NCBI RefSeq assembly: GCF_024385575.1
Contig: NZ_JANFMV010000004.1
Coordinates: 283,944-347,943, forward strand
From: Rhizobium sp. NRK18
GTDB lineage: Bacteria > Pseudomonadota > Alphaproteobacteria > Rhizobiales > Rhizobiaceae
Reading direction: 5' to 3'
Length of the DNA: 64,000 bases
Positions 16,831-25,491 of this stretch are shown in pieces; position 1 is the stretch's first letter, and each line of letters opens with the position of its first letter. Both the position numbers and the translations under genes were made by a program. The notes under the pieces were generated by a model that saw nothing but the letters and a program-made list of their open reading frames with translations, ran no database searches and was not told the DNA's origin.

Positions 16831-18147
16831 TCAGGAGAGCGGGGGCACCATGCTGCCGTGGGCTTCGATCATGTCGCTGACGAGAGCCGCGATCTGGTCG
16901 GGCGCCAGCTCCGAGGACGTGTGCGGATCGAGCATCGCCGCCTGCTCGACATAGTGGCGTTTACCGGTCAACGCGGCCAGAACAGTCAGCTCCTGAACAT
17001 TGGTGCTCAGACGAATGACCGCTGCGAGCTCGGCAGGAAGATCACCAACCTTGATCGGCTGGATGCCGTTGCGGTCGACATGGCAAGGCACCTCGACCGC
17101 CGCCTCGTAGGGCAGATTGCCGATCAGGCCGTGATTGACAACGTTGCCGTAGATCAGCTCCGGTTCGTTTGTCACCATGGCGTTGAGAATTGCCGAGGCA
17201 TATTCGTCGGAGCGGCACACCTCGATGGGCTTGTCGCCCTCCAGATCCTTGCGCTGCTGCGCCCATTCGCCCAGTCGCCTTTCGCAACGACGCGGATATT
17301 CGTCCAGCGGAATGTTCAGCCTGCCGATCAGGTCCTCATGGCCGCGCTTGATGTACCACGGCACATATTCGGAGAAATGCTCGGAGGATTCGGTGACGAA
17401 ATACCCGAAACGCCGCAACATGTCGAAGCGCACACGATCGTCATCCGGCACCTTGTCGGACGCGGCCAACGCCTTGAGACGCGGATAAAGATCCTCGAAG
17501 GAGCCGTCTGGAAGCCGTTTGCCGTATTTCAGCATGAAGGCGACGTGATTGATGCCTGCCGACACATAATCGATGTCGCGGATATCCTCGCCGAGGCATT
17601 CGGCCAGATGTTGGGCTGTGTGCTGAACCGAATGGCAAAGCCCGACGGTGCGGATTTCGGGGGCCAGTTTCGCAACGGCCCAGCAGTTCATTGCCATCGG
17701 ATTGACGTAGTTCATCAGCAGCGCATCGGGGCAGAGGTCCTGCATGTCTTCACAGATCCCCTTCAGCACTGGAATGGTGCGCAGCGCCCGGAAGATGCCG
17801 CCGATGCCAAGTGTATCGGCAATGGTCTGGCGCAAGCCGTATTTCTTGGGAATCTCAAAGTCGATGACCGTCGACGGGCGATAGCCACCCACCTGGAACA
17901 TCAGGATCACGAAGCGGGCGCCCTTCAGCGCGACACGCCGATCCATCGTCGCCTCGACGCGGACATTCGAAAGCTTCAAGGCTTCGCAGATGCGCCGGGT
18001 TACGATCTCGGACGTCGAAAGCCGGTCGCCGTCGATGTCGTGCAGGCTGATCGTGCAATCTGCGAAGGCCGGGCGGCTGAGAATGTCGCCGAGAATGTTC
18101 TGGGCAAACACCGTGCTGCCGGCGCCGATAAGGGTAATCTTGGTCAA
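16831..18147 (-). CDS. Glycoside hydrolase family 4 protein (alpha-galactosidase MelA-like)
   Basis: 438 residues from a TTG start at 18147, which has GGAG 8 bases upstream; a GTG at 18156 is the alternative. The N-terminus ITLIGAGSTVFAQNILGDIL is the NAD-binding Rossmann segment of family 4. LMNYVNPMAMNCW, GLCHSVQ and AGINHVAFML carry the Cys and His that bind the catalytic Mn2+. GH4 enzymes work by an NAD-dependent redox-elimination mechanism and act on alpha-galactosides, alpha-glucosides or glucuronides. Next to AgaS and GatZ, an alpha-galactoside or alpha-galactosaminide is the likely substrate. It acts in the cytoplasm after import. Confidence 0.88.
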   Translation of the reverse strand: MTKITLIGAGSTVFAQNILGDILSRPAFADCTISLHDIDGDRLSTSEIVTRRICEALKLSNVRVEATMDRRVALKGARFVILMFQVGGYRPSTVIDFEIPKKYGLRQTIADTLGIGGIFRALRTIPVLKGICEDMQDLCPDALLMNYVNPMAMNCWAVAKLAPEIRTVGLCHSVQHTAQHLAECLGEDIRDIDYVSAGINHVAFMLKYGKRLPDGSFEDLYPRLKALAASDKVPDDDRVRFDMLRRFGYFVTESSEHFSEYVPWYIKRGHEDLIGRLNIPLDEYPRRCERRLGEWAQQRKDLEGDKPIEVCRSDEYASAILNAMVTNEPELIYGNVVNHGLIGNLPYEAAVEVPCHVDRNGIQPIKVGDLPAELAAVIRLSTNVQELTVLAALTGKRHYVEQAAMLDPHTSSELAPDQIAALVSDMIEAHGSMVPPLS

Positions 18148-18170
18148 TGCGGTCACTCCGTACGGATGGG

Positions 18171-19031
18171 CTACTTGCCTGCGCCGGCCATCAGGCCATT
18201 GAGCAGGAAACGATTGAGAAACATGACGACCAGCGCCGGTGGGATCATTGCCAGGATGCCCGCGGCATTGATCAGGCCGTAGTCGACGTAGTTCTTGGTG
18301 GCGAATTCGGGAATCAGCACGGTCAGCGGCTTGGTCGCGGCTGTCGGCGCAAAGACGAGCGGGACCGAGAATTGCCCCCATGCGCCAAGGAAGGTCAGGA
18401 TCGCTGCCGCGATCAGGCCCGGCGCGGCGAGTGGCATGACGATGCGCACCATGGTGTAGATCCGACCGGCGCCATCGAGATAGGCGGCCTCCTCGATCGA
18501 CAGCGGCAGCGACTCATAGACCGAGCGCATCAGCCACATGGCGAGCGGCAGATAGGCCGAGATGTAGATCAGGATGATGCCGGTATAGGTATCGACGAGA
18601 TGCAGGCTCACCATCATACGGTAGAGCGGGATCAACACCGTGTAACCCGGGACGGCCAGGGTGGCGACGATCATGTAGAAGACAAGATCACGACCGGGAA
18701 AGCGCATGCGCACCGCCGCATAGGCCGCAAGCGCTGCAATCGCCGTCGTCAGGATCGTCGCGCCGCCCGCAAGGACGAGACTGTTGACCAGGGCGCGAAG
18801 AAAATCATGCCATATCCCGGTCTCGTCCGGCAGGCCGATCAGGCCACCGACGAGTTTGCGATAATGTTCGAATGTAATTGTCGGCGGCACCAGATTGATC
18901 GGCGACGTTGCGATATCGCGCGGTTTCATCAGGCTTGTGGCAAGCGCCCAGTAGATGGGGCCGAGCGACCAGATCAGGAGCACGATCGCAGCCAGGCGCT
19001 GGCCCAGTCCACGCAAGAGAAATGAAACCAT
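18171..19031 (-). CDS. Sugar ABC transporter permease, MalG/UgpE type
   Basis: 286 residues with six predicted spans. The EAA loop is SIEEAAYLDGAGRIYTMVRI followed by LPLAAPG. ATG 19031 overlaps the stop of the upstream permease (TGATG), which fixes the start against a longer open frame. It pairs with the MalF-type permease at 19031-19972. Confidence 0.92.
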   Translation of the reverse strand: MVSFLLRGLGQRLAAIVLLIWSLGPIYWALATSLMKPRDIATSPINLVPPTITFEHYRKLVGGLIGLPDETGIWHDFLRALVNSLVLAGGATILTTAIAALAAYAAVRMRFPGRDLVFYMIVATLAVPGYTVLIPLYRMMVSLHLVDTYTGIILIYISAYLPLAMWLMRSVYESLPLSIEEAAYLDGAGRIYTMVRIVMPLAAPGLIAAAILTFLGAWGQFSVPLVFAPTAATKPLTVLIPEFATKNYVDYGLINAAGILAMIPPALVVMFLNRFLLNGLMAGAGK

Positions 19032-19972
19032 CAGTCGAACCTCGTTTCGCGGTAGATCCGCCGGACGTAGACGGCCGATACGAGGATCGACACCAGCATC
19101 ACCGTGATCGACATCGCCATGCCGTAGGAGAACTTGAGATCCTGGAACGCCGTCATGTAGATCTGGCCCTGGATGGGCCGCGTGATCGCGCTCGCCTTCG
19201 CGAGGATCCATGCTTCGTCGAAAATGTTGAACGCCGTGATCGTCGACTGCGTCAGCGCAATGCCGAGCGCGCCCGCAATCAGCGGCAGCGTTATCATCGT
19301 CAGGCGGCGGATCTTGCCGGCACCATCGACTTCCGCCGCCTCATACAATTCGCGCGGGATGGTCTGCAGGGCGGCGAGCAGGATCACGGCATTGAGCGGC
19401 ATCATGCGCCAGACATGGACGAGAGTTACCAGCAGCAGTGCTGTTGCCTGATCGTTCATCCAGACATGGGGCTGGTCGATAAGGCCGAAACGCAACAGCA
19501 AACCGTTGAGAAGACCGTAATGCGGATTGTATATCCACGACCAGACCATGGCGTTGACCACAGGCGGCAGGGCCCAGGGCAGGATGACGGCAGCGAGAAG
19601 CCAGCGCCGCCCGCTCTTCATGCCGTTAAGCAGCAGCGCACTGAGGAGGCCAAGGATCAACTCCATAACCACCGCCATCACCACGTAGAACCAGGTGTTC
19701 CACCAGGCATTTCGCACATCCGGATCGGCGAACATGCGCGTGTAGTTTTGCAAGCCCACGAAAGGCTGGCCGGGCAACATGGGTGTCACGCGGTGAAAAC
19801 TGTCCCATGCCGTGAGCAGTACCGGCATGAAAACGAAGGCAGCCATCAGAAGTATGACGGGCGTGGCGAGGGCTATTCCCAGGCTCGCGTCGCTGGCGAC
19901 CAACTGGCGCCACGTCCGCTTTTCACCCTCCTGGAAGGATGGGGCCGTCATCGCGACCTCGCTCTTACTCAT
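19031..19972 (-). CDS. Sugar ABC transporter permease, MalF/UgpA type
   Basis: 313 residues with six predicted spans and the EAA loop ELYEAAEVDGAGKIRRLTMI. ATG 19972 is chosen because GGAGG sits 7 bases upstream; an in-frame start at 19993 would remove that site. It begins 25 bases after the binding-protein stop. Confidence 0.9.
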   Translation of the reverse strand: MSKSEVAMTAPSFQEGEKRTWRQLVASDASLGIALATPVILLMAAFVFMPVLLTAWDSFHRVTPMLPGQPFVGLQNYTRMFADPDVRNAWWNTWFYVVMAVVMELILGLLSALLLNGMKSGRRWLLAAVILPWALPPVVNAMVWSWIYNPHYGLLNGLLLRFGLIDQPHVWMNDQATALLLVTLVHVWRMMPLNAVILLAALQTIPRELYEAAEVDGAGKIRRLTMITLPLIAGALGIALTQSTITAFNIFDEAWILAKASAITRPIQGQIYMTAFQDLKFSYGMAMSITVMLVSILVSAVYVRRIYRETRFD

Positions 19973-19997
19973 CCGGCTGCCTCCGTCAGTCACCTGG

Positions 19998-21263
19998 TCA
20001 ATTCCCGTTCATCGCAGACTTCGCGGCCTTGGCGATGGACGCGATAGCATCGGGAACGGTCATCTGGCCGGTGGCCACCGCGTTGACGGCGGATGCCGCC
20101 GCATTCGAGAATGGCGGATACCAAGGCGGCGTACCTTCGGCGAACAGCGGATTGACCGACGAGACCTGCTCGACGATTGCGTCACCACTTTCCAGCTTCC
20201 CCTTGCCGTTGAGGTCCATCAGGGCGTCTTTGCGCGTGGGCAGCGTGCCGTGCTCAAGATAGGACTGGACCTGAGCGTCCTTGCCCATCACGTAGTTGAT
20301 GAACTTCAGCGCATCTTCCTTGTTCGTGGACGCAGCCGGAATTGCGAGTGCCTCCGGAAGGCCATAGGTCTCGGTCTTTCCTGTGACATTGGGAACCACG
20401 GCGCCGGCGCTGTTGCCCGCCACGCGGGATTTTTCCTTGTCGTTGTAAGTCGCAAGCGGACCCGGGCCATCGGAGAGAATGAAGCTGATGTCACCAGCCT
20501 TGAAGGCTTCACGAACCTCCGGATTGCCATAGGCAGTGGAGGCCGGGTCGATCAGGCCGTCATCGATCGCCTGCTTGATGAATTGCAGCGCCTTGTATCC
20601 GCCGGAAGAGGGATCGGTGAACGCCGGTTCTCCGTTGGCGTCAAACAGCGTGCCGCCATACATCATGGTGATCAGGTACCAGGCGGTGGACGTCGCCTCG
20701 CCGACGGAAAGCGGCAGTCCGAAGGGGTACTTCGTGATGCCCTTTTCCTTGATCGCCTTGCCGGCCGCCAGCAGCTCGTCCATCGTGCGCGGAACCTTGT
20801 CGATCCCCGCCTTCTTCAGGTGATCGGTATTGACCACCATCATCTTGAAATCATTGTTATAAGGAGCACCGACGATCTTACCGTCATATTTGAAGATCGG
20901 CAGCACGGAAATCTCGTCGAGCGCAGATTGCTCGACCTTGCCGTCCAGCGGCTCGAGCCAGCCGGCAGCGCCGAACTGACCGACCCACGACCAGTCGAGC
21001 TCGATTACGTCGGCCGGCGCCGTACCCGCGACGAGCGCGGTAATGATGCGGGTATGAAGCTGATCCCACGCAAGCGTCTGCTGATCGACATGGATGCCGG
21101 TATCCTTCTCGAAGGCCTGCAGGACATCGGGAGCATAACCGTCACCGGGCAGCAGAACCGTGATGTCGCCAGCCAGGGCCGGCAGTGCGAAAAGGCTGGC
21201 GGCAAGCGCGAGCGACAGTCTCCGCAAACTGCGCCGATGCACGCCTTGAAACTCAATTCTCAT
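19998..21263 (-). CDS. Extracellular sugar-binding protein (family 1)
   Basis: 421 residues with a Sec signal peptide (LSLALAASLFALPALAGD). The mature start DITVLLPGDGYAPDVLQAFEKDTG and the TAPADVIELDWSW segment are typical of family 1 carbohydrate-binding proteins. It is the first gene of the leftward operon and faces a divergent DeoR-type regulator across 353 bases. The ligand is probably a galactose- or galactosamine-containing oligosaccharide, judged from the enzymes downstream. Confidence 0.9.
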   Translation of the reverse strand: MRIEFQGVHRRSLRRLSLALAASLFALPALAGDITVLLPGDGYAPDVLQAFEKDTGIHVDQQTLAWDQLHTRIITALVAGTAPADVIELDWSWVGQFGAAGWLEPLDGKVEQSALDEISVLPIFKYDGKIVGAPYNNDFKMMVVNTDHLKKAGIDKVPRTMDELLAAGKAIKEKGITKYPFGLPLSVGEATSTAWYLITMMYGGTLFDANGEPAFTDPSSGGYKALQFIKQAIDDGLIDPASTAYGNPEVREAFKAGDISFILSDGPGPLATYNDKEKSRVAGNSAGAVVPNVTGKTETYGLPEALAIPAASTNKEDALKFINYVMGKDAQVQSYLEHGTLPTRKDALMDLNGKGKLESGDAIVEQVSSVNPLFAEGTPPWYPPFSNAAASAVNAVATGQMTVPDAIASIAKAAKSAMNGN

Positions 21264-21616
21264 AACTTACTCCCAGTTTTTTCGGGTTGAACAGAGCTGG
21301 TTGCCTCGTTCGAGGTTCTGGTTGCGGCGAGCCTTCTTAAGGATCCGGCCGATGACGACAACGTGGCACAATCATTTTCGATCATCAATAGTTTTATTAT
21401 TTGAGCGATAATTATTTTATTTTGAGCACGAATGAGCTCTCAAAGACCCCAAAAGCCCGAAAAATGACAATTCCCGACCGAACTGGAGAGGAATTCTGTA
21501 AATTGATGTCGAAAACCGCTACATGAGGTGAGCGATTTTGATCATTTCTCTTGACCCTTGCGAGCGGGTCGGGTTTCACTGCGATGAATTCTGCGTCAAT
21601 GAATGGAGACCGAGAC
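21264..21616. promoter_or_regulatory. Divergent control region with repeated TTTGAGC motifs
   Basis: AT-rich region between the transporter operon and its DeoR-type regulator. TTTGAGCGAT (21401-21410) recurs as TTTTGAGCACGA (21421-21432), placing the shared TTTGAGC at a 21-bp interval, two helical turns. TGAGCGAT also recurs at 21531-21538. Tandem sites on one face of the helix suit the cooperative binding of DeoR/GlpR proteins. No small gene is visible. Confidence 0.5.
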
Positions 21617-22441
21617 ATGAAGTCCAACCGGCTGGAGGCGATCCGAAGCCATCTTTATGCCCACGGACCGACGAGCATCAACGATCTCTCCCAGGCCATG
21701 AACGCCTCGATCGCCACGATCCGCCGCGATCTCGCCGAACTTGAAGAGGCCGGAACCGTAGATCGAGTTCATGGTGGCGCCAGGCTTGCGCAGGGGTCCA
21801 GCGTCGAAATCGACTTCGACATGAGGGAACAGCAGAGCATATCTGAGAAGCGCAGCATCGCCACGGCCGCCTATCAGCTGATCAAGCCGCACAGTTCGGT
21901 GTTTCTCGACGCAGGCACCACGGTGCTTCAGGTTGCGAGCCTGCTGCGCATCGAGCCGGTTCCGTGCCTGGTGTTCACCAATGGACTGCGGGTGGCACAG
22001 GAGCTGTTCAACGTTCCCCGAGTGCGCATCAACCTGGTTGGCGGAAGCCTGAGAAACGAGAATGCATCCTTCGTGGGCCCGCTTGCCGAGCAGATGTTGC
22101 ACTCGATCTGGATCGATACACTGATGCTCGGCGTCGGGGCGATCGCTGACGATGGCGTGATCTACAGTATCGACAGCACCGAAGCTCGGCTCAACACCAC
22201 CATGATCGAGCGGTCCAGCCGCCACATCATCCTCGCGACCGCCGGCAAGTTTGGCCACAACGCGACTTTCGCTGTGGGCAAAGTGCCCAAGGGCGCAATC
22301 ATCATCACCAGCACCCTTCTGGGCGATGAATGGCATGAACGCATTCGGGAATGGGGATGCGAACTGATCGTGACGCGACCGGGATCGGTTCCTGCCACGC
22401 AAAATGCTGTCGAGGTGGAAAATGCTGGTCCTGGGATTTGA
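21617..22441 (+). CDS. DeoR/GlpR-family transcriptional regulator
   Basis: 274 residues. N-terminal helix-turn-helix (RLEAIRSHLYAHGPTSINDLSQAM, with ATIRRDLAELEEAG as recognition part) and a C-terminal phosphosugar sensor domain (VFLDAGTT, VFTNGLRVAQEL, LVGGSLRNENASFVGPLAEQML). ATG 21617 has GGAG 8 bases upstream. DeoR proteins of this type respond to sugar phosphates, so galactosamine 6-phosphate or tagatose 6-phosphate is a fitting inducer. It overlaps the next gene by 20 bases. Confidence 0.9.
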   Translation: MKSNRLEAIRSHLYAHGPTSINDLSQAMNASIATIRRDLAELEEAGTVDRVHGGARLAQGSSVEIDFDMREQQSISEKRSIATAAYQLIKPHSSVFLDAGTTVLQVASLLRIEPVPCLVFTNGLRVAQELFNVPRVRINLVGGSLRNENASFVGPLAEQMLHSIWIDTLMLGVGAIADDGVIYSIDSTEARLNTTMIERSSRHIILATAGKFGHNATFAVGKVPKGAIIITSTLLGDEWHERIREWGCELIVTRPGSVPATQNAVEVENAGPGI

Positions 22442-23324
22442 TGGCGGCGGCAGCAACGCCCGGCTGGCGTTGGCGACCAGCGATGGCGAAACCATTCTCG
22501 AAGCCCGTGCCGGCGGCGTCAATCCGATGGACAACGCCGAATGGCGCGCCAATTTTGAAGTCCTTTTCGCCAAGGTCGGCGAGAGAATGGATCAGGTTTG
22601 CACGGCCGTCCTCGGTCTGCCGGGTTGGGGCGAGATTCCTGATCTTGATCGGGAAGTCGCGGCCTGGCTCAAGGAGCGCCTGCCCTGCGAACCGCTCATG
22701 CTCAACGATGTCGAACTTGCCCAGCGGGCAGCCTTCGACGACGCTCCCGGCGTCCTGCTTCTCTCGGGCACGGGTTCGATGGCCGTTGCCCGCGACCCCG
22801 CCGGCACCATGCTGCGCGCTGGTGGCTTCGGTGACCTGATAGGCGATGAAGGCAGCGCCTTCGACATCGGCCGATCGGCGCTCGCCAGACTGTCGCACGA
22901 AACCGACGGGCGGGCACCGGCTAGTCCCTTCGGGGCACGGATGAAAGACCATCTGAGGTTTGAGCAGACCAACGAGACGCAAGCGATCATGGGATGGCTT
23001 TACGCTTCTCCGCACCCTCGCTCGGCGATCGCCGCGATCGCCGCCTTCGTCGATAGCCTGTCTGAAGAGGGCGACCCCGTAGCTCGGGCAATTCTTGAAG
23101 ATGCCGGATATTCGGTAGCGCGCCTTTACCACGCAATGGTGCAGCGGGCATGCCTGACGGACATGGCCTGGAGCTATGCGGGCAGCACCTTCCGATCCAG
23201 TACATTTCGGTCCGCCGTCCAGGCTGAAATCGGACATGCACCCACAGCCCCCTCAAACGACGCACTTAACGGCGCTCTGCGCATCGCCGCCAGGAAGAGT
23301 GGCATCTCGACGAAACCGTCCTGA
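22422..23324 (+). CDS. BadF/BadG/BcrA-type ATPase, putative amino-sugar kinase (3' end altered by an IS remnant)
   Basis: 300 residues of the actin-like ATPase fold used by N-acetylglucosamine and glucosamine kinases: phosphate-1 loop LGFDGGGSNARLALA, catalytic LGLPGWGE region, LLSGTGSMAVAR and GDEGSAFDIGRSAL. In the operon it would supply the phosphorylation needed before AgaS, giving galactosamine 6-phosphate. ATG 22422 follows GAGGTGG. Its last codons run up to or into a decayed IS6-family transposase on the other strand (23310-23507), so the native C-terminus may be lost or replaced by a few residues. Activity is uncertain. Confidence 0.8.
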   Translation: MLVLGFDGGGSNARLALATSDGETILEARAGGVNPMDNAEWRANFEVLFAKVGERMDQVCTAVLGLPGWGEIPDLDREVAAWLKERLPCEPLMLNDVELAQRAAFDDAPGVLLLSGTGSMAVARDPAGTMLRAGGFGDLIGDEGSAFDIGRSALARLSHETDGRAPASPFGARMKDHLRFEQTNETQAIMGWLYASPHPRSAIAAIAAFVDSLSEEGDPVARAILEDAGYSVARLYHAMVQRACLTDMAWSYAGSTFRSSTFRSAVQAEIGHAPTAPSNDALNGALRIAARKSGISTKPS

Positions 23325-23507
23325 TCGACCGCGCGCCACAGCCGGACGGTCTGGCGCGAGACGATGACCTCGCGGGCAGCCAGCAACTCTTCGAATATAC
23401 GCAGGCTCGGAGGGAAGCGGAAATGAAGCCAAACGGCGTGGGCAGTGACGTCAGCTGGAAAGCGATGTCGGCGATAAAGTGGATCACGGCCTGTCCTGGC
23501 CCGTCAC
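23310..23507 (-). pseudogene. IS6-family transposase remnant (5' part, deleted and frameshifted)
   Basis: Read leftward, frames give LLAAREVIVSRQTVRLW joined directly to WRAVDQDGFV. Both are IS6-family transposase segments that normally lie about 40 residues apart, so there is an internal deletion. The stretch 23420-23507 aligns with the other IS6 copy (52930-53007) but carries an in-frame TGA after CQDRP-like codons, an extra T and a second TGA. The remnant is abruptly cut next to the kinase gene. It is clearly dead. Confidence 0.7.
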
Positions 23508-23760
23508 CTGCACATCATATTCCAAATTCTATTAATTTGACGATACCCGACAATCGGTTGGTAGATTTGCGGCGAGCCGACGATCATTTGCTCACGACCG
23601 GGAAGGGTGATCACTCAATGCGCCGCCCCATGATCATTTACGTTCGGCGGAACAGGGACGATAGCGCAAGGTGACAAAGACAATCACTGAAAGCCCCGCT
23701 TCGTGAACACAATCCTGCAGATCAACTAGCAAAATTCCACAGTCAAACTGCAACACAAGC

Positions 23761-25407
23761 TTATTGAGCGGGTATGCGCAGACGGCTTTCCACCAGGTGG
23801 CCTCTTTCATCCAATATCGGATGAGCTACGGACACAAGATGGGCATTGACCCGCTTGAGATCACGAAGGATGTCGAGATGCAGCGAACTTGTCTGCAGGC
23901 TGCTATTCAGGCCATCCCTCAAGCGCCGCAGATGGCGCTCGGCGGAATCCTTTTCCATCCGCCGCACCTCCACCTTGAGTTCCATCATCTGTCGCGCCAG
24001 ATCGATGTCCCCGGTCACGAAGATGGACTGCGCGATACGAAGGTTATCAATCGTCAGATCGAAGAGACGGCGCAATTCGTCATAGCCTTCCTCCGAGAAG
24101 GTCAGGCCCAGTGAAATTTTCTTGGCAACCTGCGGCAACAGGCCTTTCTCCACTATATCGCCGACATGTTCGAGATTGATGGCATAGTCGATGATCTGGA
24201 TGGAGCGTCGGCTGTCTTCCTCATCCAAGCTGTTGCGCGCCAATTTCGACAGATAAAGCTTGACGTCGCCCTGCAGCGCATCGACCTGCTTTTCAAAGGA
24301 GGCAACAGACGTCAAACAGGCCATATCGTTCTGTTCGAAGGCGTGGGACACATCCAGCAGCATGCGCTCGACAAGATCGCCGATGCCGAGCACTTCGCGC
24401 GTCGCCGAGGCCAGCGCCACGACGGGGGTCGCAAGTTCCTGCTGATCGAGATAGCGTGGCCCGGTCGCTGGCACGGCCTCGTCGGGTACCAATCGTTCCG
24501 TCAATCCAGCGACCATGCCGGTCAATGGCCAGGCCAGAAGGGCCAGAGCGATGTTGAACGAGAGATGCACGTCAACCGGAAGACTCGTGGCGGCATAGGG
24601 TAGCCTTCCGAAGGCTTCGGCGGCATAGCCGACCATCGGCAGGGCAATCACGCATCCGACTGCCCGAACTATCAGATTGGCGATGGTTACGCGCTTGCCC
24701 GAGGCAGACGTTCCCAATGAGGCAAGCACAGGCGGAACCGCACCGCCAAGATTGGCCCCGAGAACCAGAACGATCGTAAGCTCCGGCGAGAGATGACCGG
24801 TCGACGCCAGCGACAGGATCAGCACCACCGCAGCCAGGCTGGACGACGAAACGAAGGCGATCGCTGCCGAAAACGCCAACGCCACAGGCCAGGCATTGTC
24901 GAGCAAACCAATGAAGGCCCCCAGCGCCGGGGAGGCGCGCATCGGTTCCGTCGCGTTGCTCAACAGGTGCAGCGAAAGCAGCATCAGGCCGATGCCGATC
25001 ACCGCCTTGCCGGCTCCCTGACGCGAATGATGGCCACCGCGGTACAGTATCAACCCTATCAATAGCAGAAGGGGGGAAATCATCTCGACGCCTGCCGCCA
25101 CGATCCAGGCGGTGACGGCCGTTCCGACATTGGCGCCCAGCAACACCACCTGGGCCATGCGCTGGCGCACAAGGCCGCGTTCGACGAAGGACGAGATCAT
25201 AAGCGCGGTCGCTGTTGAACTTTGCAGTCCTATGGTCGCCAGGAACCCGGAGAGGAAGGAACGGATATCCGTGGACGTGCCGGATGCCAGGACCGTGCGC
25301 AACCGCGCGCCGAAGGCCAGGGTCACCCCTTCCTTCACCTGCGACAGGCCGAAGAGCAGCAAGGCCACGGCGCCGAACAGGTTGATCATGACGATAGTCG
25401 ATTCCAA
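23761..25407 (-). CDS. Na/Pi-cotransporter family protein with PhoU-like C-terminal domain
   Basis: 548 residues. Two repeated Na/Pi modules, each with the QSSTA/SSS-type motif (GLQSSTATALMISS and AIAFVSSSSLAAVVL), about eight spans in total, then a cytoplasmic PhoU-like helical domain (residues about 340-540, INLEHVGDIVEKGLLPQ). This is the bacterial YjbB layout, linked to phosphate export in E. coli. It starts with TTG at 25407, with GGAG upstream. It lies 84 bases after a metallophosphoesterase gene on the same strand, so it probably exports phosphate released by the three phosphatases of this cassette. Uptake is the alternative. Confidence 0.88.
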   Translation of the reverse strand: MESTIVMINLFGAVALLLFGLSQVKEGVTLAFGARLRTVLASGTSTDIRSFLSGFLATIGLQSSTATALMISSFVERGLVRQRMAQVVLLGANVGTAVTAWIVAAGVEMISPLLLLIGLILYRGGHHSRQGAGKAVIGIGLMLLSLHLLSNATEPMRASPALGAFIGLLDNAWPVALAFSAAIAFVSSSSLAAVVLILSLASTGHLSPELTIVLVLGANLGGAVPPVLASLGTSASGKRVTIANLIVRAVGCVIALPMVGYAAEAFGRLPYAATSLPVDVHLSFNIALALLAWPLTGMVAGLTERLVPDEAVPATGPRYLDQQELATPVVALASATREVLGIGDLVERMLLDVSHAFEQNDMACLTSVASFEKQVDALQGDVKLYLSKLARNSLDEEDSRRSIQIIDYAINLEHVGDIVEKGLLPQVAKKISLGLTFSEEGYDELRRLFDLTIDNLRIAQSIFVTGDIDLARQMMELKVEVRRMEKDSAERHLRRLRDGLNSSLQTSSLHLDILRDLKRVNAHLVSVAHPILDERGHLVESRLRIPAQ

Positions 25408-25491
25408 GAGAGGTTCACTCCTTCATCGAGTTGTAAAACTTGACGACAACGGCCTTGCCGGAAGAGACCGGTACCGCGAGAGCAATGCGCA

